Below, piece after piece: positions 1-8,256 of a stretch of DNA of 38,717 nt (within the stretch, counting starts at the first letter, position 1; each line of letters opens with the position of its first letter). Source of the stretch: Dethiothermospora halolimnae. GTDB taxonomy: Bacteria; Bacillota; Clostridia; Tissierellales; VENL01. The notes under the pieces were generated by a model. It did not search any database, was not told the origin of the DNA, and saw only the letters and a list, made by a program, of their open reading frames with translations. Position numbers and translations under genes: made by a program. The stretch is taken from positions 1 to 38,717 of the forward strand of contig NZ_JBAKFX010000039.1 in assembly GCF_037577855.1 (NCBI RefSeq), given 5' to 3'.

Positions 1-61
1 AGGTTAGACATTATACTTCTTTTCAAAATTAGTTAACATCTTATCTCATATTTATACGACG

Positions 62-1762
62 CTAGTCGCTTTTAAAAATTTTCGGATGAAAGTTTTGGTT
101 TGAATAAATCTTCATGCGATTCCCGTGCCCATCTTCCCTGTCATATTTCCATCCTTTTTTATATAGTTTCGCTAATATTTTAGCCGAATGTATATCCTTT
201 GGATCTTCCTTTAAACTTTTATCATATAACTCTATTGCCTTTTCATAATCCCTTTCTACTAAATATTTGTCTGCCTTTGTAAGTTCCTTCCCCTCTATGT
301 TAATGTAGACTTCTTCATTATTAAATGTTCCCCTGGAGTCTGTTATTATATCTCCTTCCCTGTTATATCCATTTACCTGTACTTTATAATCTCCACTGAA
401 GTATAATGGTGGCAATATAAAATATGGGTTTACACCTAAACTATTTGAAGTCATACCACTTATTAATATGTCTCCGTCCTTTAGCTGTTTATTTAAGTCT
501 ATTATGGTTGATTTAGTTTTTATATTATCAGCTACATAATAATTAACCCCTTCTTTTTCTAAATTTAATGAATAATAAGAAATATCACCTCTATCATCTT
601 TCCAATTTATTTCAAATTTATTTTTATCTAATTTTTCTACATTTGCTATTTTAATTCCATCTATCATTTCTATATCACATTTTAATTTTTTATTATTATT
701 AATAATCATAATAGGCTCACCTTTAAATTCAATCTTTTTGTCCTTTACCTTATGCCAATCTAATAAAACACCTATTATATAATTACCGTCAGGAATATTT
801 TTTATGGTATAGTTCCCATCACTATCTGTAACTGCTAAAGCTTTTATATAATCATTAACAAGATTATATTCTCCAAAAGAACAGCTTGATTTATATTCTT
901 CTTCTTTTAGATATACTATTATATTAGACATTCCTTTTCCCTTATAACTTATGTTTCCAGTAACTTCATTTTTATAGTTTTCATGCTTATCCCTCATATC
1001 TAAAAAATTTTTTATATTTCTTAACACTGAATCCATATTATCTAAATGTACCACATAGGGATCTTCTATTTTAGGTTTATAATTATAGTTATATTCTTTG
1101 CTATAACTGAAATCATCAAAGTTACCTTCTATAAACTTCACATATTGGATAATACCTTCTCTAATATATTTATATTTATCATTTTTATTTATATCCTTTT
1201 TTATAATCTGTTGCCCCTCTTTTATCCTATTAGAATTTATATACATAATAGCTAAGTTAAGCTTTCTTATATCATTCAGTTCTTCCTCTATATAGTCTAT
1301 ATTCTCTAGTATATAAATAGCTTTATCACTTTTTCCTCCTAGCCAATTCATTAAGGATACTCCTATTTCATATCTAGCTAATAAATCGTCTTTTTTATAA
1401 ACATTTTTAATTTTATTATATTCTTCATTTATCCCTTTAAGTTTTTCTATATCTAGTTTAAAGTTACATGTAGTTAATCCCATATATGATATATTAACTT
1501 TATCAATTAAAAGATTTGTGGATGTATCCTTTTTTAGTATATTTTCTATCCTTCTATTGGCAGCCCTTAAGCCCCCATCCCTATCTGAAAGTTCATTGGC
1601 TATTTTATTATAATAGTCATCTGCCTTATCAGTCCCCTTAACTTTTTCATAAACTATACCTACTGCATACACTATATTGTCATATAGCATATATGCTGTA
1701 CCTAGTAATATGGTGATAATTATTAATAATATCATCATTTTTTTTGTTCTTATTTTTTTCAT
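62..1762 (-). CDS. Membrane-anchored TPR/carboxypeptidase-regulatory-like protein, C-terminally altered paralogue
   Basis: The protein (566 aa) is a paralogue of the product at 2160-4457 and is collinear with it for about 539 residues. I start it at the ATG at 1762 (MKKIRTKKMM...), which has GGGAGGTG upstream; a longer in-frame extension has no ribosome-binding site. An N-terminal hydrophobic helix (about residues 8-28) anchors it outside the membrane. TPR-like helices, a beta-rich domain resembling carboxypeptidase regulatory domains (with the GNY.IKNIPDGNYIIG pattern) and a fibronectin-like segment follow. After the shared GWK the two proteins part abruptly. This copy ends in an unrelated 27-residue tail (YDREDGHGNRMKIY...), while the other continues with about 225 residues of TPRs. 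It looks like a truncated or chimeric duplicate. The function is unknown; a role in envelope stress is inferred only from the neighbouring sigma factor operon. Confidence 0.75.
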   Translation of the reverse strand: MKKIRTKKMMILLIIITILLGTAYMLYDNIVYAVGIVYEKVKGTDKADDYYNKIANELSDRDGGLRAANRRIENILKKDTSTNLLIDKVNISYMGLTTCNFKLDIEKLKGINEEYNKIKNVYKKDDLLARYEIGVSLMNWLGGKSDKAIYILENIDYIEEELNDIRKLNLAIMYINSNRIKEGQQIIKKDINKNDKYKYIREGIIQYVKFIEGNFDDFSYSKEYNYNYKPKIEDPYVVHLDNMDSVLRNIKNFLDMRDKHENYKNEVTGNISYKGKGMSNIIVYLKEEEYKSSCSFGEYNLVNDYIKALAVTDSDGNYTIKNIPDGNYIIGVLLDWHKVKDKKIEFKGEPIMIINNNKKLKCDIEMIDGIKIANVEKLDKNKFEINWKDDRGDISYYSLNLEKEGVNYYVADNIKTKSTIIDLNKQLKDGDILISGMTSNSLGVNPYFILPPLYFSGDYKVQVNGYNREGDIITDSRGTFNNEEVYINIEGKELTKADKYLVERDYEKAIELYDKSLKEDPKDIHSAKILAKLYKKGWKYDREDGHGNRMKIYSNQNFHPKIFKSD

Positions 1763-1901
1763 GATACACCTCCCACTTATTATATATTGTACTATATATA
1801 TTGTTTTATTTCTACATTTATCCATTTTGTTGTAGTTTATTATTATTGTAAATTTAGGAATTGATAAGCCTATAATATATGTAACAGTCAATATATTTGT
1901 A

Positions 1902-1923
1902 GGGCTTCAATATATTGAAGCCC
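1902..1923. terminator. Perfect 9-bp hairpin upstream of the truncated TPR gene
   Basis: GGGCTTCAA and TTGAAGCCC are separated by TATA. No T-run follows on either strand, so termination is uncertain; it may be an RNA structure or an operator. The rest of 1763-2036 contains no gene that I can support. Confidence 0.4.
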
Positions 1924-2036
1924 TTAGGTCTTCTTCCAGAAGATCTATAATACCAAAGACTGTATTTCTTAATAAACTGTGAGACTACAAATCCACCAGC
2001 AACTAAATTTTACTATTATCCTATATTATATGGCTC

Positions 2037-2066
2037 TAAAAAGGGTCCGAATATATTCAGACCCTA
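2037..2066 (-). terminator. Intrinsic terminator of the sigma factor/TPR operon
   Basis: On the minus strand, AGGGTC and GACCCT arms with an inner AT-rich stem are followed by TTTTT. It lies about 100 nt after the stop of the TPR gene at 2160. Confidence 0.75.
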
Positions 2067-2159
2067 TATATAAACTACACATAACCTATATTATCTATTG
2101 ATATCATTTTGTTATAATCATTTAGTTTTTTATAAAAAATCAACTTTTCCAAACAATAA

Positions 2160-4457
2160 TTAATCATCTCCAAAATTACTACTTATTCTGTACTTACCTA
2201 ACCGTATCATTATATTCCTTATAGTTTTATTATCTATGCCTTCATAGATCTTTTTATACTCTTTTTCTCTGTCAACTCCATCATTATTACTATTTAGTAT
2301 AAATATTCCTTTATATAGTTTAGCCAAGCTATCATTATTATTTTCTATATATTCTTTAGCTTCTTTTGGGTAATTATGATTTATTAAATTAAAGAAGTTT
2401 TTATATTTGCTCTTATCCATTTTAATATATTCATCTATGGTGTTTCCATACCCTACATCATATATTCTACTATTTTTTTCTTTTGATATTTTTTTCAAGT
2501 TCTCTGTATCATTTTTTAAAATATAAAGCATAGCTAAACGTTCTATTGCCCCTTTAGACTCGTTATAATATTTCTTATAGTATTTAAGCGCTGCATTATA
2601 ATCATATTTATATGCATATGTATCTCCTATATATAAATAATAGTAAGACCTATAATCCTCTAATTTTTTGTACAATGTTATAGCTTCATCATAGTTTCCA
2701 AAGCTTAACTCTATATCTGCCAACTTATCTGTTAAGTGTTTAGTTAGCTTATCATTATCCCTTAATATTCTTAAATATTTTCTGGCTTTTTTATAATCCC
2801 TTCCTCCTCCTAAATAATAACCACTAGACCTTCTGATACGTTTCCATCCCTCTGTATACAGTGTTGCTAACATTGTAGCAGCATGCATATCCTTTGGATT
2901 TTCTTTTAAACTTGCCTTATATAGTTCTATTCCCTTTTCATAGTCCCTATTCATCACACTCTTATCTGCCTCTGTAAGTTCATTGCCTTCTATATAAACA
3001 GTAGGGGAATTTTCTTTATTTAGTGTTCCAAAAGAATCTGTCATTCTAGCTTTTTCTTTGGTATATCCCATAATCTCTATCTTATATTCCCCACTACAGT
3101 ACAGAGGTGGCAACACATAATAAGGATTTAAATCTAGATGACTTGTATATGACCCAAACTTAGATACCTTATCCTCTTTTAGTAACTTATCTAAGTCTAC
3201 TGTAACAGATTTAAGTTTTGTATGGGTCTCTACATAGTTATGAACTCCCTCTTTACCTAAGCTTACAGAGTAATAAACTATATCATCTCTATTATCTTCC
3301 CAACTTACTTTAAACTTATTATTTCCTAAATTCTTCACATCAGTTATCTTAATAATATCTGTAATCTCTATATCATACTTTACCTCTTTATTATTAACCC
3401 TTATAACAGGATTTCCATTAAATTTAAATTTTCTGTTCTTTACCCTATTCCAATTTATAATAATTCCCAATATATAGTCACCATCGGGTATATTATTTAC
3501 AATAAAATTACCATTACTATCTGACACTCCTATAGCTTTTATATGTTCATATGAAAAGGCCTTAGATTTATCTTTGTTATTTAATGCATATATCATTACA
3601 TTAGATACTGGTTTCCCTTTATATGTTATATTGCCTGTCACTTTATTTTTATAACCTTTATATTCTTCACTTCTATCAATAAAATCACTTACATTTTTTA
3701 ATACCTCGCTGGCATCTTTTATAGGTGTCATATAAGGGTCTTCTATTTTTAATCTATACATGTGATTATCTTTTTTATTATAGCCAAAATTATCAAAATT
3801 CCCCTCCATAAAATTTCCATACTGGATTATATCTTCTCTAACATATTTATATTTATCATTCTTTTTTAAATCCTTTTTAATAAATTCTTTACCTTTTTTA
3901 ACCTCTCCGGAGTTTATATACATAACAGCTAAATGTAATCTTCTTATCTCTTCTAAATTTCCCCCTGTATAATCCAAATTTTCAAGTATCTCGATAGCTT
4001 TATCACTTTCTCCCCCCAGCCAATTCATTAAAGCAACCCCTACCTCATACCTAGCTAACAAACTATCTTTTTTATAAGAGCTTTTAATATTTTCATGCTC
4101 TTCATTTATTTTATTAAGGTTTTTGTCACCTAAGATTAAACCCTTTTTAGTTGAGCCTATTTTTGATACTCCCCTTGGTTCTATAATTACTTTATCATTA
4201 AAAAAATTTATATCATTATATTTTAATAAACTTTCAACCCTTCTATTGGCAGCCTTGACTCCTCCATCTCTATGGGGAAATTTATCGACTGTTTTTTTAT
4301 AATATCCATTTGCCCTATCAACATTTCCTAACTTTTCATTTATAACACCTATCCCATACAATCCATCATCCCTTAATGAATATGCAAGGCTCCCTAACAT
4401 TATTATAGCTATTGATAATATTAATATGGTTTTTACTTTTATTTTTATATATTTCAT
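2160..4457 (-). CDS. Membrane-anchored TPR protein with carboxypeptidase-regulatory-like and FN3-like domains
   Basis: The product is 765 aa. A hydrophobic signal anchor covers residues 8-27. A TPR-like unit with the A..YYKK pattern lies at 32-60 and further helical repeats at 130-215. A beta domain resembling carboxypeptidase regulatory domains (TGNITYKGKPVSNVMI ... NIPDGDYILG) spans about 272-345, an FN3-like segment about 368-465, and C-terminal TPRs 495-640. The start codon overlaps the stop of the preceding anti-sigma candidate by 4 nt, so the three genes are almost certainly co-transcribed and translationally coupled. The protein is probably extracytoplasmic. By position it may be a target or a signal input of the sigma factor; the sequence does not show which. 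I do not recognise a named family for the whole protein. Confidence 0.85.
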   Translation of the reverse strand: MKYIKIKVKTILILSIAIIMLGSLAYSLRDDGLYGIGVINEKLGNVDRANGYYKKTVDKFPHRDGGVKAANRRVESLLKYNDINFFNDKVIIEPRGVSKIGSTKKGLILGDKNLNKINEEHENIKSSYKKDSLLARYEVGVALMNWLGGESDKAIEILENLDYTGGNLEEIRRLHLAVMYINSGEVKKGKEFIKKDLKKNDKYKYVREDIIQYGNFMEGNFDNFGYNKKDNHMYRLKIEDPYMTPIKDASEVLKNVSDFIDRSEEYKGYKNKVTGNITYKGKPVSNVMIYALNNKDKSKAFSYEHIKAIGVSDSNGNFIVNNIPDGDYILGIIINWNRVKNRKFKFNGNPVIRVNNKEVKYDIEITDIIKITDVKNLGNNKFKVSWEDNRDDIVYYSVSLGKEGVHNYVETHTKLKSVTVDLDKLLKEDKVSKFGSYTSHLDLNPYYVLPPLYCSGEYKIEIMGYTKEKARMTDSFGTLNKENSPTVYIEGNELTEADKSVMNRDYEKGIELYKASLKENPKDMHAATMLATLYTEGWKRIRRSSGYYLGGGRDYKKARKYLRILRDNDKLTKHLTDKLADIELSFGNYDEAITLYKKLEDYRSYYYLYIGDTYAYKYDYNAALKYYKKYYNESKGAIERLAMLYILKNDTENLKKISKEKNSRIYDVGYGNTIDEYIKMDKSKYKNFFNLINHNYPKEAKEYIENNNDSLAKLYKGIFILNSNNDGVDREKEYKKIYEGIDNKTIRNIMIRLGKYRISSNFGDD

Positions 4458-4747
4458 TCCTTAACCTTCACCCCTAACTTTATAAGTTCCATCTTCCCTC
4501 TAGATATATCTTTACTATCTATACTAAAAGTAGGGTATACTGTATATGCTGTAACGATAAAAAATACTAGTATTGTTGCTACTGCAGCTTTTACGGGGAT
4601 CTTTACCTCATAATCTAAAAGCTTTTTAATAAAATTCTCTTTTTCCTTTAATTTTTTAATAACTTCATCTTCTTTACTGAAAGTTATATGATTTAATTCA
4701 TTATCTATTTTTTTCTTTATAATTTTTTTCATTTTATTCTCATTCAT
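4454..4747 (-). CDS. Small membrane protein, candidate anti-sigma factor
   Basis: This 97-aa protein has a charged N-terminal half (residues 1-50, many Lys and Glu), one membrane helix (about 52-72) and a short outer tail ending KVKE. It overlaps the upstream sigma factor gene by 8 nt and the downstream TPR gene by 4 nt, the usual layout for a sigma/anti-sigma pair. It has no HxxxCxxC zinc anti-sigma motif and is much shorter than most anti-sigma factors. The role is therefore inferred from position and topology, not from a recognised domain. If correct, its cytoplasmic half holds the ECF sigma factor at the membrane. Confidence 0.7.
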   Translation of the reverse strand: MNENKMKKIIKKKIDNELNHITFSKEDEVIKKLKEKENFIKKLLDYEVKIPVKAAVATILVFFIVTAYTVYPTFSIDSKDISRGKMELIKLGVKVKE

Positions 4748-5282
4748 TAAACCCCTCCTTAGATAATATATCCTTTAACATACTTCTAGCTCTACTTAAT
4801 TTACTTTTTATAGTTCCTTTTTTATCACCAGTAACTTCAGCTATCTTCTCTATAGACATATCTTCATAATAATATAGTAATAACACTTCCCTATATTTAA
4901 ACTTTAATTTCCCTATACTCTTATCTATGGTTAGTTTATCTATACTCTTTTCAGTCCAATCTCTATAATCCCCTCCCTCAAACCATTTATCAACTAAGGT
5001 GATTCGTTTAAACCAATTCTTCCTTAATTTCTGTCTACATTGGTTTATAGCTATCTTATAAACATATGTATATAATGAAGATTTTCCCTCAAATTTGTCT
5101 ATATCTTTTATTATCTTTATAAATGTCTCTTGAACTATTTCCTCTGCAATATTTATATCTTTCATAACCATATATGCAACCTTCATTAATCGGTCCTTAT
5201 AGATATTCATAAACTCTTTTATCATGTGTTCATCCTTTAACTTAAGCCCCTTAATTATCTCCATTTCATTTATGTCAATCAC
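4740..5282 (-). CDS. RNA polymerase sigma factor, ECF (sigma-70) family
   Basis: At 180 aa it has the normal ECF length. Region 2 covers about 20-90, with AEEIVQETFIKII and SLYTYVYKIAINQCRQKLR typical of 2.1-2.4. Region 4 covers about 125-172, with the helix-turn-helix YEDMSIEKIAEVTGDKKGTIKSK split over the usual recognition helix. The longest start is GTG at 5282, inside AAGGGGTGATTG. An in-frame ATG six codons later (5264) is possible but sits too far from the ribosome-binding site. It heads an operon with a membrane anti-sigma candidate and a TPR envelope protein. Such operons usually answer cell-surface signals and often autoregulate; the signal cannot be read from the sequence. Confidence 0.93.
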   Translation of the reverse strand: MIDINEMEIIKGLKLKDEHMIKEFMNIYKDRLMKVAYMVMKDINIAEEIVQETFIKIIKDIDKFEGKSSLYTYVYKIAINQCRQKLRKNWFKRITLVDKWFEGGDYRDWTEKSIDKLTIDKSIGKLKFKYREVLLLYYYEDMSIEKIAEVTGDKKGTIKSKLSRARSMLKDILSKEGFNE

Positions 5283-5296
5283 CCCTTTTGAATCTC

Positions 5297-5312
5297 AAGT
5301 ATAGCTATACTT
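5297..5312. promoter_or_regulatory. Perfect 16-bp palindrome upstream of the ECF sigma gene
   Basis: AAGTATAGCTATACTT is its own reverse complement and lies 15-30 nt before the sigma factor start. It could be an operator overlapping the promoter (TATACT reads as a possible -10) or a 5' UTR hairpin. Confidence 0.4.
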
Positions 5313-5358
5313 TATTCCTTATCTACTAATATAGATGCAATAAATCCCTATTAGGTTG

Positions 5359-5394
5359 CAAAAAATAGAAAATAGCTGGAATTTTATCCAGCTA
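5359..5394 (-). terminator. Intrinsic terminator, split from its gene by an insertion
   Basis: On the minus strand TAGCTGGA and TCCAGCTA flank a 6-nt loop and are followed by TTTTCTATTTTTT. The left part of this hairpin is duplicated at the stop codon of the phosphatase gene (5607-5621). This was therefore originally that gene's terminator, now displaced by the element at 5395-5606. Confidence 0.75.
5380..5394. repeat. 15-bp direct repeat, left copy (target-site duplication)
   Basis: AATTTTATCCAGCTA occurs here and again at 5607-5621, exactly bordering the palindromic element. The match stops abruptly on both sides, as expected for duplication on insertion. Confidence 0.7.
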
Positions 5395-5606
5395 AATCTC
5401 ATCTTAAAGTACATTTAAATAAAGTAATCACAAATGGTAGCCATCCCGCAGGATTTGTGAAAATATAGAATAAGGGAGAAAATCGTTTAGAATTCCACTG
5501 TCTGAGCATAGCGAGTTTGGAATTCTGTTTTCGACCGTTTCTCTATATTTTCCAAATCCGAGGACTGGCGGACATTTGTGATTACTTTATCGATACTCCA
5601 TGCTAA
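5395..5606. mobile_element. Palindromic non-autonomous element (MITE-like), about 212 bp
   Basis: The element carries a perfect 17-bp inverted repeat, TAAAGTAATCACAAATG at 5420-5436 and its complement at 5573-5589. Inside are imperfect arms that include AAAATATAGA/TCTATATTTT and, at the centre, AGAATTCCA/TGGAATTCT. It encodes no protein and would fold as one long cruciform or RNA hairpin. A 15-bp direct repeat flanks it. Local base composition (CGCAGG, GACTGGCGGAC) is less AT-rich than the surroundings. The 17-bp arms lie about 25 nt inside the left boundary set by the direct repeats, so the ends of the mobile unit are approximate. No transposase is present in the window. Confidence 0.65.
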
Positions 5607-5621
5607 AATTTTATCCAGCTA
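5607..5621. repeat. 15-bp direct repeat, right copy, overlapping the phosphatase stop codon
   Basis: This is the second copy of AATTTTATCCAGCTA. It includes the TAG stop (5619-5621) of the SpoIIE-type phosphatase gene, so the insertion left the coding sequence intact while separating it from its terminator. Confidence 0.7.
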
Positions 5622-6737
5622 CTCCTTAACTTCTATTGTAAATATGGCTAAATCATCATCATGTTCTCCATATATAAACTCATCAACATAGCTTTTTATG
5701 TTGTCTATTATATCCCCATCATCTTTCTTAACTATATCTAATAATCTCTCTATGCCAAACTGTTCATTATCTCTATTTCTACATTCTATTATTCCATCTG
5801 TATAAAATAGAAGTTTATCATTTTTATTTAACTTTGCTATCTTTTCATCATAACTAACACTATCAAATAAGTATGATATGGGATATCCCCTTGTTTCTAG
5901 TAGCTCTACTTTATTTTTATTAAATAAAATAGGTATACTATTATGTCCTCCATTAACGTATTTAAGTGTATTATCCCTTTTATCTAGAACTCCATAAAAT
6001 ATAGTAAAATACTTATCATATTCTAATTTTAAGTCTAGGAATTCTTTATGAAGTTTTTCAAGGGTTTCACTTGGAGATAAGGTATCCTTTTTAATTACCT
6101 TCATAGTTTGTTTAACAAACATTGTCATCATTGATGCAGTAACCCCATGGCCAACAACATCAGCTATATAAAATCCTATATGATTATCATCTATATGGAA
6201 TATATCAAATATGTCTCCACTTAACATTTCACATGGCTTGTACATATAATCTACTTCAATATTGTCATAGACACCCTTTTTAGGCAGTACCCTTTTCTGT
6301 AACGTTCTAGCAAAGGATAAATCCTTATTCATTTTTTTATTTTTCTTTTTAAGTTCCTTCTCCAATTTTCTTTCCTTAGTAACATCTCTAAAAACCTCAA
6401 CTGCTGCATAGTTATTCCCTTCTAAGTCTTTAACTGGAGAACTTTTAACTGCAAAGATTCTATCCCCTATATGTTCTTCTTTTTCAGATATTATACCAGT
6501 AGATATAGTAGTTTGGGTTATACATCTGTCACAGGCTTTACATTTACCTAAAACCCTATAACATCTTCGCCCTATAATATCATTTCCTAATGCCTCTTTC
6601 ATAGGCTGATTTGCATATATGACCACTCCAGAGTTATCAATAACCCTAACCCAGTCTACCATGCCATCTAATATATCAAAATTAAGTCTTGCGTGATTCT
6701 TTATCTTTCCTTCTAATATTGCTTTTTCATTTAACAT
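5619..6737 (-). CDS. PAS-domain SpoIIE-type (PP2C) serine phosphatase with a four-cysteine PAS
   Basis: The product is 372 aa. Residues about 20-122 form a PAS domain that contains a cysteine cluster: C59, C66, C69 and C72 in RCYRVLGKCKACDRC. A coiled linker (120-150) leads to a SpoIIE/PP2C phosphatase domain (155-370). The metal-binding aspartates are present: D175 in SGDIFD, D193 in ADVVGHG, D314 in TDGIIE and D361-D362 in HDDDLAIF. Such phosphatases act on phosphoserine of anti-sigma-factor antagonists or similar regulators. The cysteines suggest a PAS that binds a metal or iron-sulfur cluster; this is inference. The gene follows a FeFe-hydrogenase-like gene on the same strand with a 116-nt gap, so the pair may form a sensory unit. 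The ATG start has AAAAGGGGGC before it. Confidence 0.9.
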   Translation of the reverse strand: MLNEKAILEGKIKNHARLNFDILDGMVDWVRVIDNSGVVIYANQPMKEALGNDIIGRRCYRVLGKCKACDRCITQTTISTGIISEKEEHIGDRIFAVKSSPVKDLEGNNYAAVEVFRDVTKERKLEKELKKKNKKMNKDLSFARTLQKRVLPKKGVYDNIEVDYMYKPCEMLSGDIFDIFHIDDNHIGFYIADVVGHGVTASMMTMFVKQTMKVIKKDTLSPSETLEKLHKEFLDLKLEYDKYFTIFYGVLDKRDNTLKYVNGGHNSIPILFNKNKVELLETRGYPISYLFDSVSYDEKIAKLNKNDKLLFYTDGIIECRNRDNEQFGIERLLDIVKKDDGDIIDNIKSYVDEFIYGEHDDDLAIFTIEVKE

Positions 6738-6747
6738 AATTGCCCCC

Positions 6748-6765
6748 TTTTAGAGCCCTCTAAAA
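6748..6765 (-). promoter_or_regulatory. Palindrome just upstream of the phosphatase ribosome-binding site
   Basis: TTTTAGAG-CC-CTCTAAAA is a perfect inverted repeat directly before the AAAAGGGGG ribosome-binding site. It may be a 5' UTR hairpin that modulates translation. Confidence 0.35.
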
Positions 6766-6852
6766 GTTAACTATATACAAATAACTGTTCTCTTTACCCA
6801 ATTATATCATATATAATTACTATCTTATGTTAATTTTTTGTGATTGTTCCCT

Positions 6853-8256
6853 TTATTTTTTCATACTTCTCTGTCTTTTAAGAATATTATGTACTTTATT
6901 ATCCTTTAAAATATTCTCTATATGGTTAAGTCCCAATTGCTTTAGTATTTTTATTGCGTTCATATTATCAAAGGGAGTCATAATAAGGGAGTCTTCCCCA
7001 AATTCATTTACTAATTTAGTTGCCTTTTCCACTTCTATATTTGTTCTTGGCCCCCCTACACAACCACCTTTACATCCCATTCCTTCTATAAAATTAGCAT
7101 CTATTTTTCCGTCAATCAAATCATCTAATAAGTTTTTACAATCAACAACACCATCAACTTTCTTTGATTTGAATTTGATAAGTCTTCTTGGTGCTATCCT
7201 ATTTACAACAGTCTTTACTGAAAAGCTAACACCACCTGTCCTTGCATATACTCTACCCCCGAAGGATGCTTGATCCTTTTCATCTTTTGGGAGATCTTTT
7301 AAGTCTATATCAATAGCTTTAAATATTTCATCAAGTTCCCTATATGTTAGTACAAAATCTATATCTCCATTTAGTTCTTCATCCTTGGCTTCTGCCTTCT
7401 TTGCTATGCAAGGAGATATAAAGACTACTTTTATCTCTCTATCATATAATTCCTTCATTACCCTTCCTGAAGCTATCATTGGGGATACTGATGGTGACAT
7501 ATGTTCAAAAAGATCAGGATAATGCTTTTTAACTAAGTTAATCCAGACAGGACAACAGCAACTGGTTAAAAAGAAATCATCTTTATCCTTAACCAGATTA
7601 TCAAATTCAAAGGCTTCCTTCATGGTTAATATATCTGCAAATAATGCCACCTCTATCATGTCCTTAAATCCCATAAGTTTAAGGGCCGACCTTATTTGCC
7701 CCATGGATATATCATCTCCAAATTGACCAACTATAGATGGTGCAACAGCGGCATAAACATCGGTATCTTTATCCTTTAACATCTCTATAACAGGTATGAA
7801 TTCTATTTTATCCGCTATGGCTCCAAAGGAACAGCTTGATACACATTTCCCACAGCTTAGACACTTATTATTTTCTATTATAGGTCCCTTATTTCTTTTA
7901 TATACATGGGCTTCATATTTGCAGGAGTTATAGCAGTCATTATCTTCTATATTTTCTCCACAGTATTCACAAACCCCTTCTACTTTAGTAACAATAGGCT
8001 CTTTCACTCGATTTAGTTTAGTGGCTATATTATATTCATTAAAAAATTCTTCTTCTCCGTTTGGATCAAGTCCTAAAGCTACCCTTATATGATCAGCTAT
8101 AAACTGTTTATCCTCATCTTTAAATCCATACTTAAATTTTATATCATTAACTAGCTCATTTAAGTCTCCATTAAAATCATTATTCCATGCCCGCTTTACA
8201 AGTTCCCTAAAGATTAACATTCTCTTATCTTGAAAGTTATCAAATCTATTATCCAC
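6853..8256 (-). CDS. FeFe-hydrogenase H-cluster protein, probably sensory type
   Basis: The protein is 467 aa. Residues 94-112 hold an unusual cysteine set (C96, C99, C108, C112). Residues 132-142 hold a 4Fe-4S motif, CLSCGKCVSSC. The H-cluster domain follows: L1 as TSCCCPVW (231-238), L2 as SPCIAKK (281-287, C283) and L3 as EGMGCKGGCVGGP (391-403, C395 and C399). Catalytic hydrogenases usually have TSCCPxW in L1; here a third consecutive cysteine is present. The short N-terminus lacks the ferredoxin-like and NADH-binding modules of electron-confurcating enzymes. Length, layout and the following PAS-phosphatase gene resemble the putative sensory (HydS-like) hydrogenase groups. A role in H2 sensing rather than bulk H2 production is inferred. 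The start ATG is preceded by AAGAGGTGATAG. Confidence 0.88.
   Translation of the reverse strand: MDNRFDNFQDKRMLIFRELVKRAWNNDFNGDLNELVNDIKFKYGFKDEDKQFIADHIRVALGLDPNGEEEFFNEYNIATKLNRVKEPIVTKVEGVCEYCGENIEDNDCYNSCKYEAHVYKRNKGPIIENNKCLSCGKCVSSCSFGAIADKIEFIPVIEMLKDKDTDVYAAVAPSIVGQFGDDISMGQIRSALKLMGFKDMIEVALFADILTMKEAFEFDNLVKDKDDFFLTSCCCPVWINLVKKHYPDLFEHMSPSVSPMIASGRVMKELYDREIKVVFISPCIAKKAEAKDEELNGDIDFVLTYRELDEIFKAIDIDLKDLPKDEKDQASFGGRVYARTGGVSFSVKTVVNRIAPRRLIKFKSKKVDGVVDCKNLLDDLIDGKIDANFIEGMGCKGGCVGGPRTNIEVEKATKLVNEFGEDSLIMTPFDNMNAIKILKQLGLNHIENILKDNKVHNILKRQRSMKK

Noticed and set aside
1046..1255. 69-codon plus-strand hydrophobic frame inside the first TPR gene
   Set aside because: It is antisense to a well-supported gene, and its Ile/Phe/Tyr richness reflects AT-rich complementary sequence.
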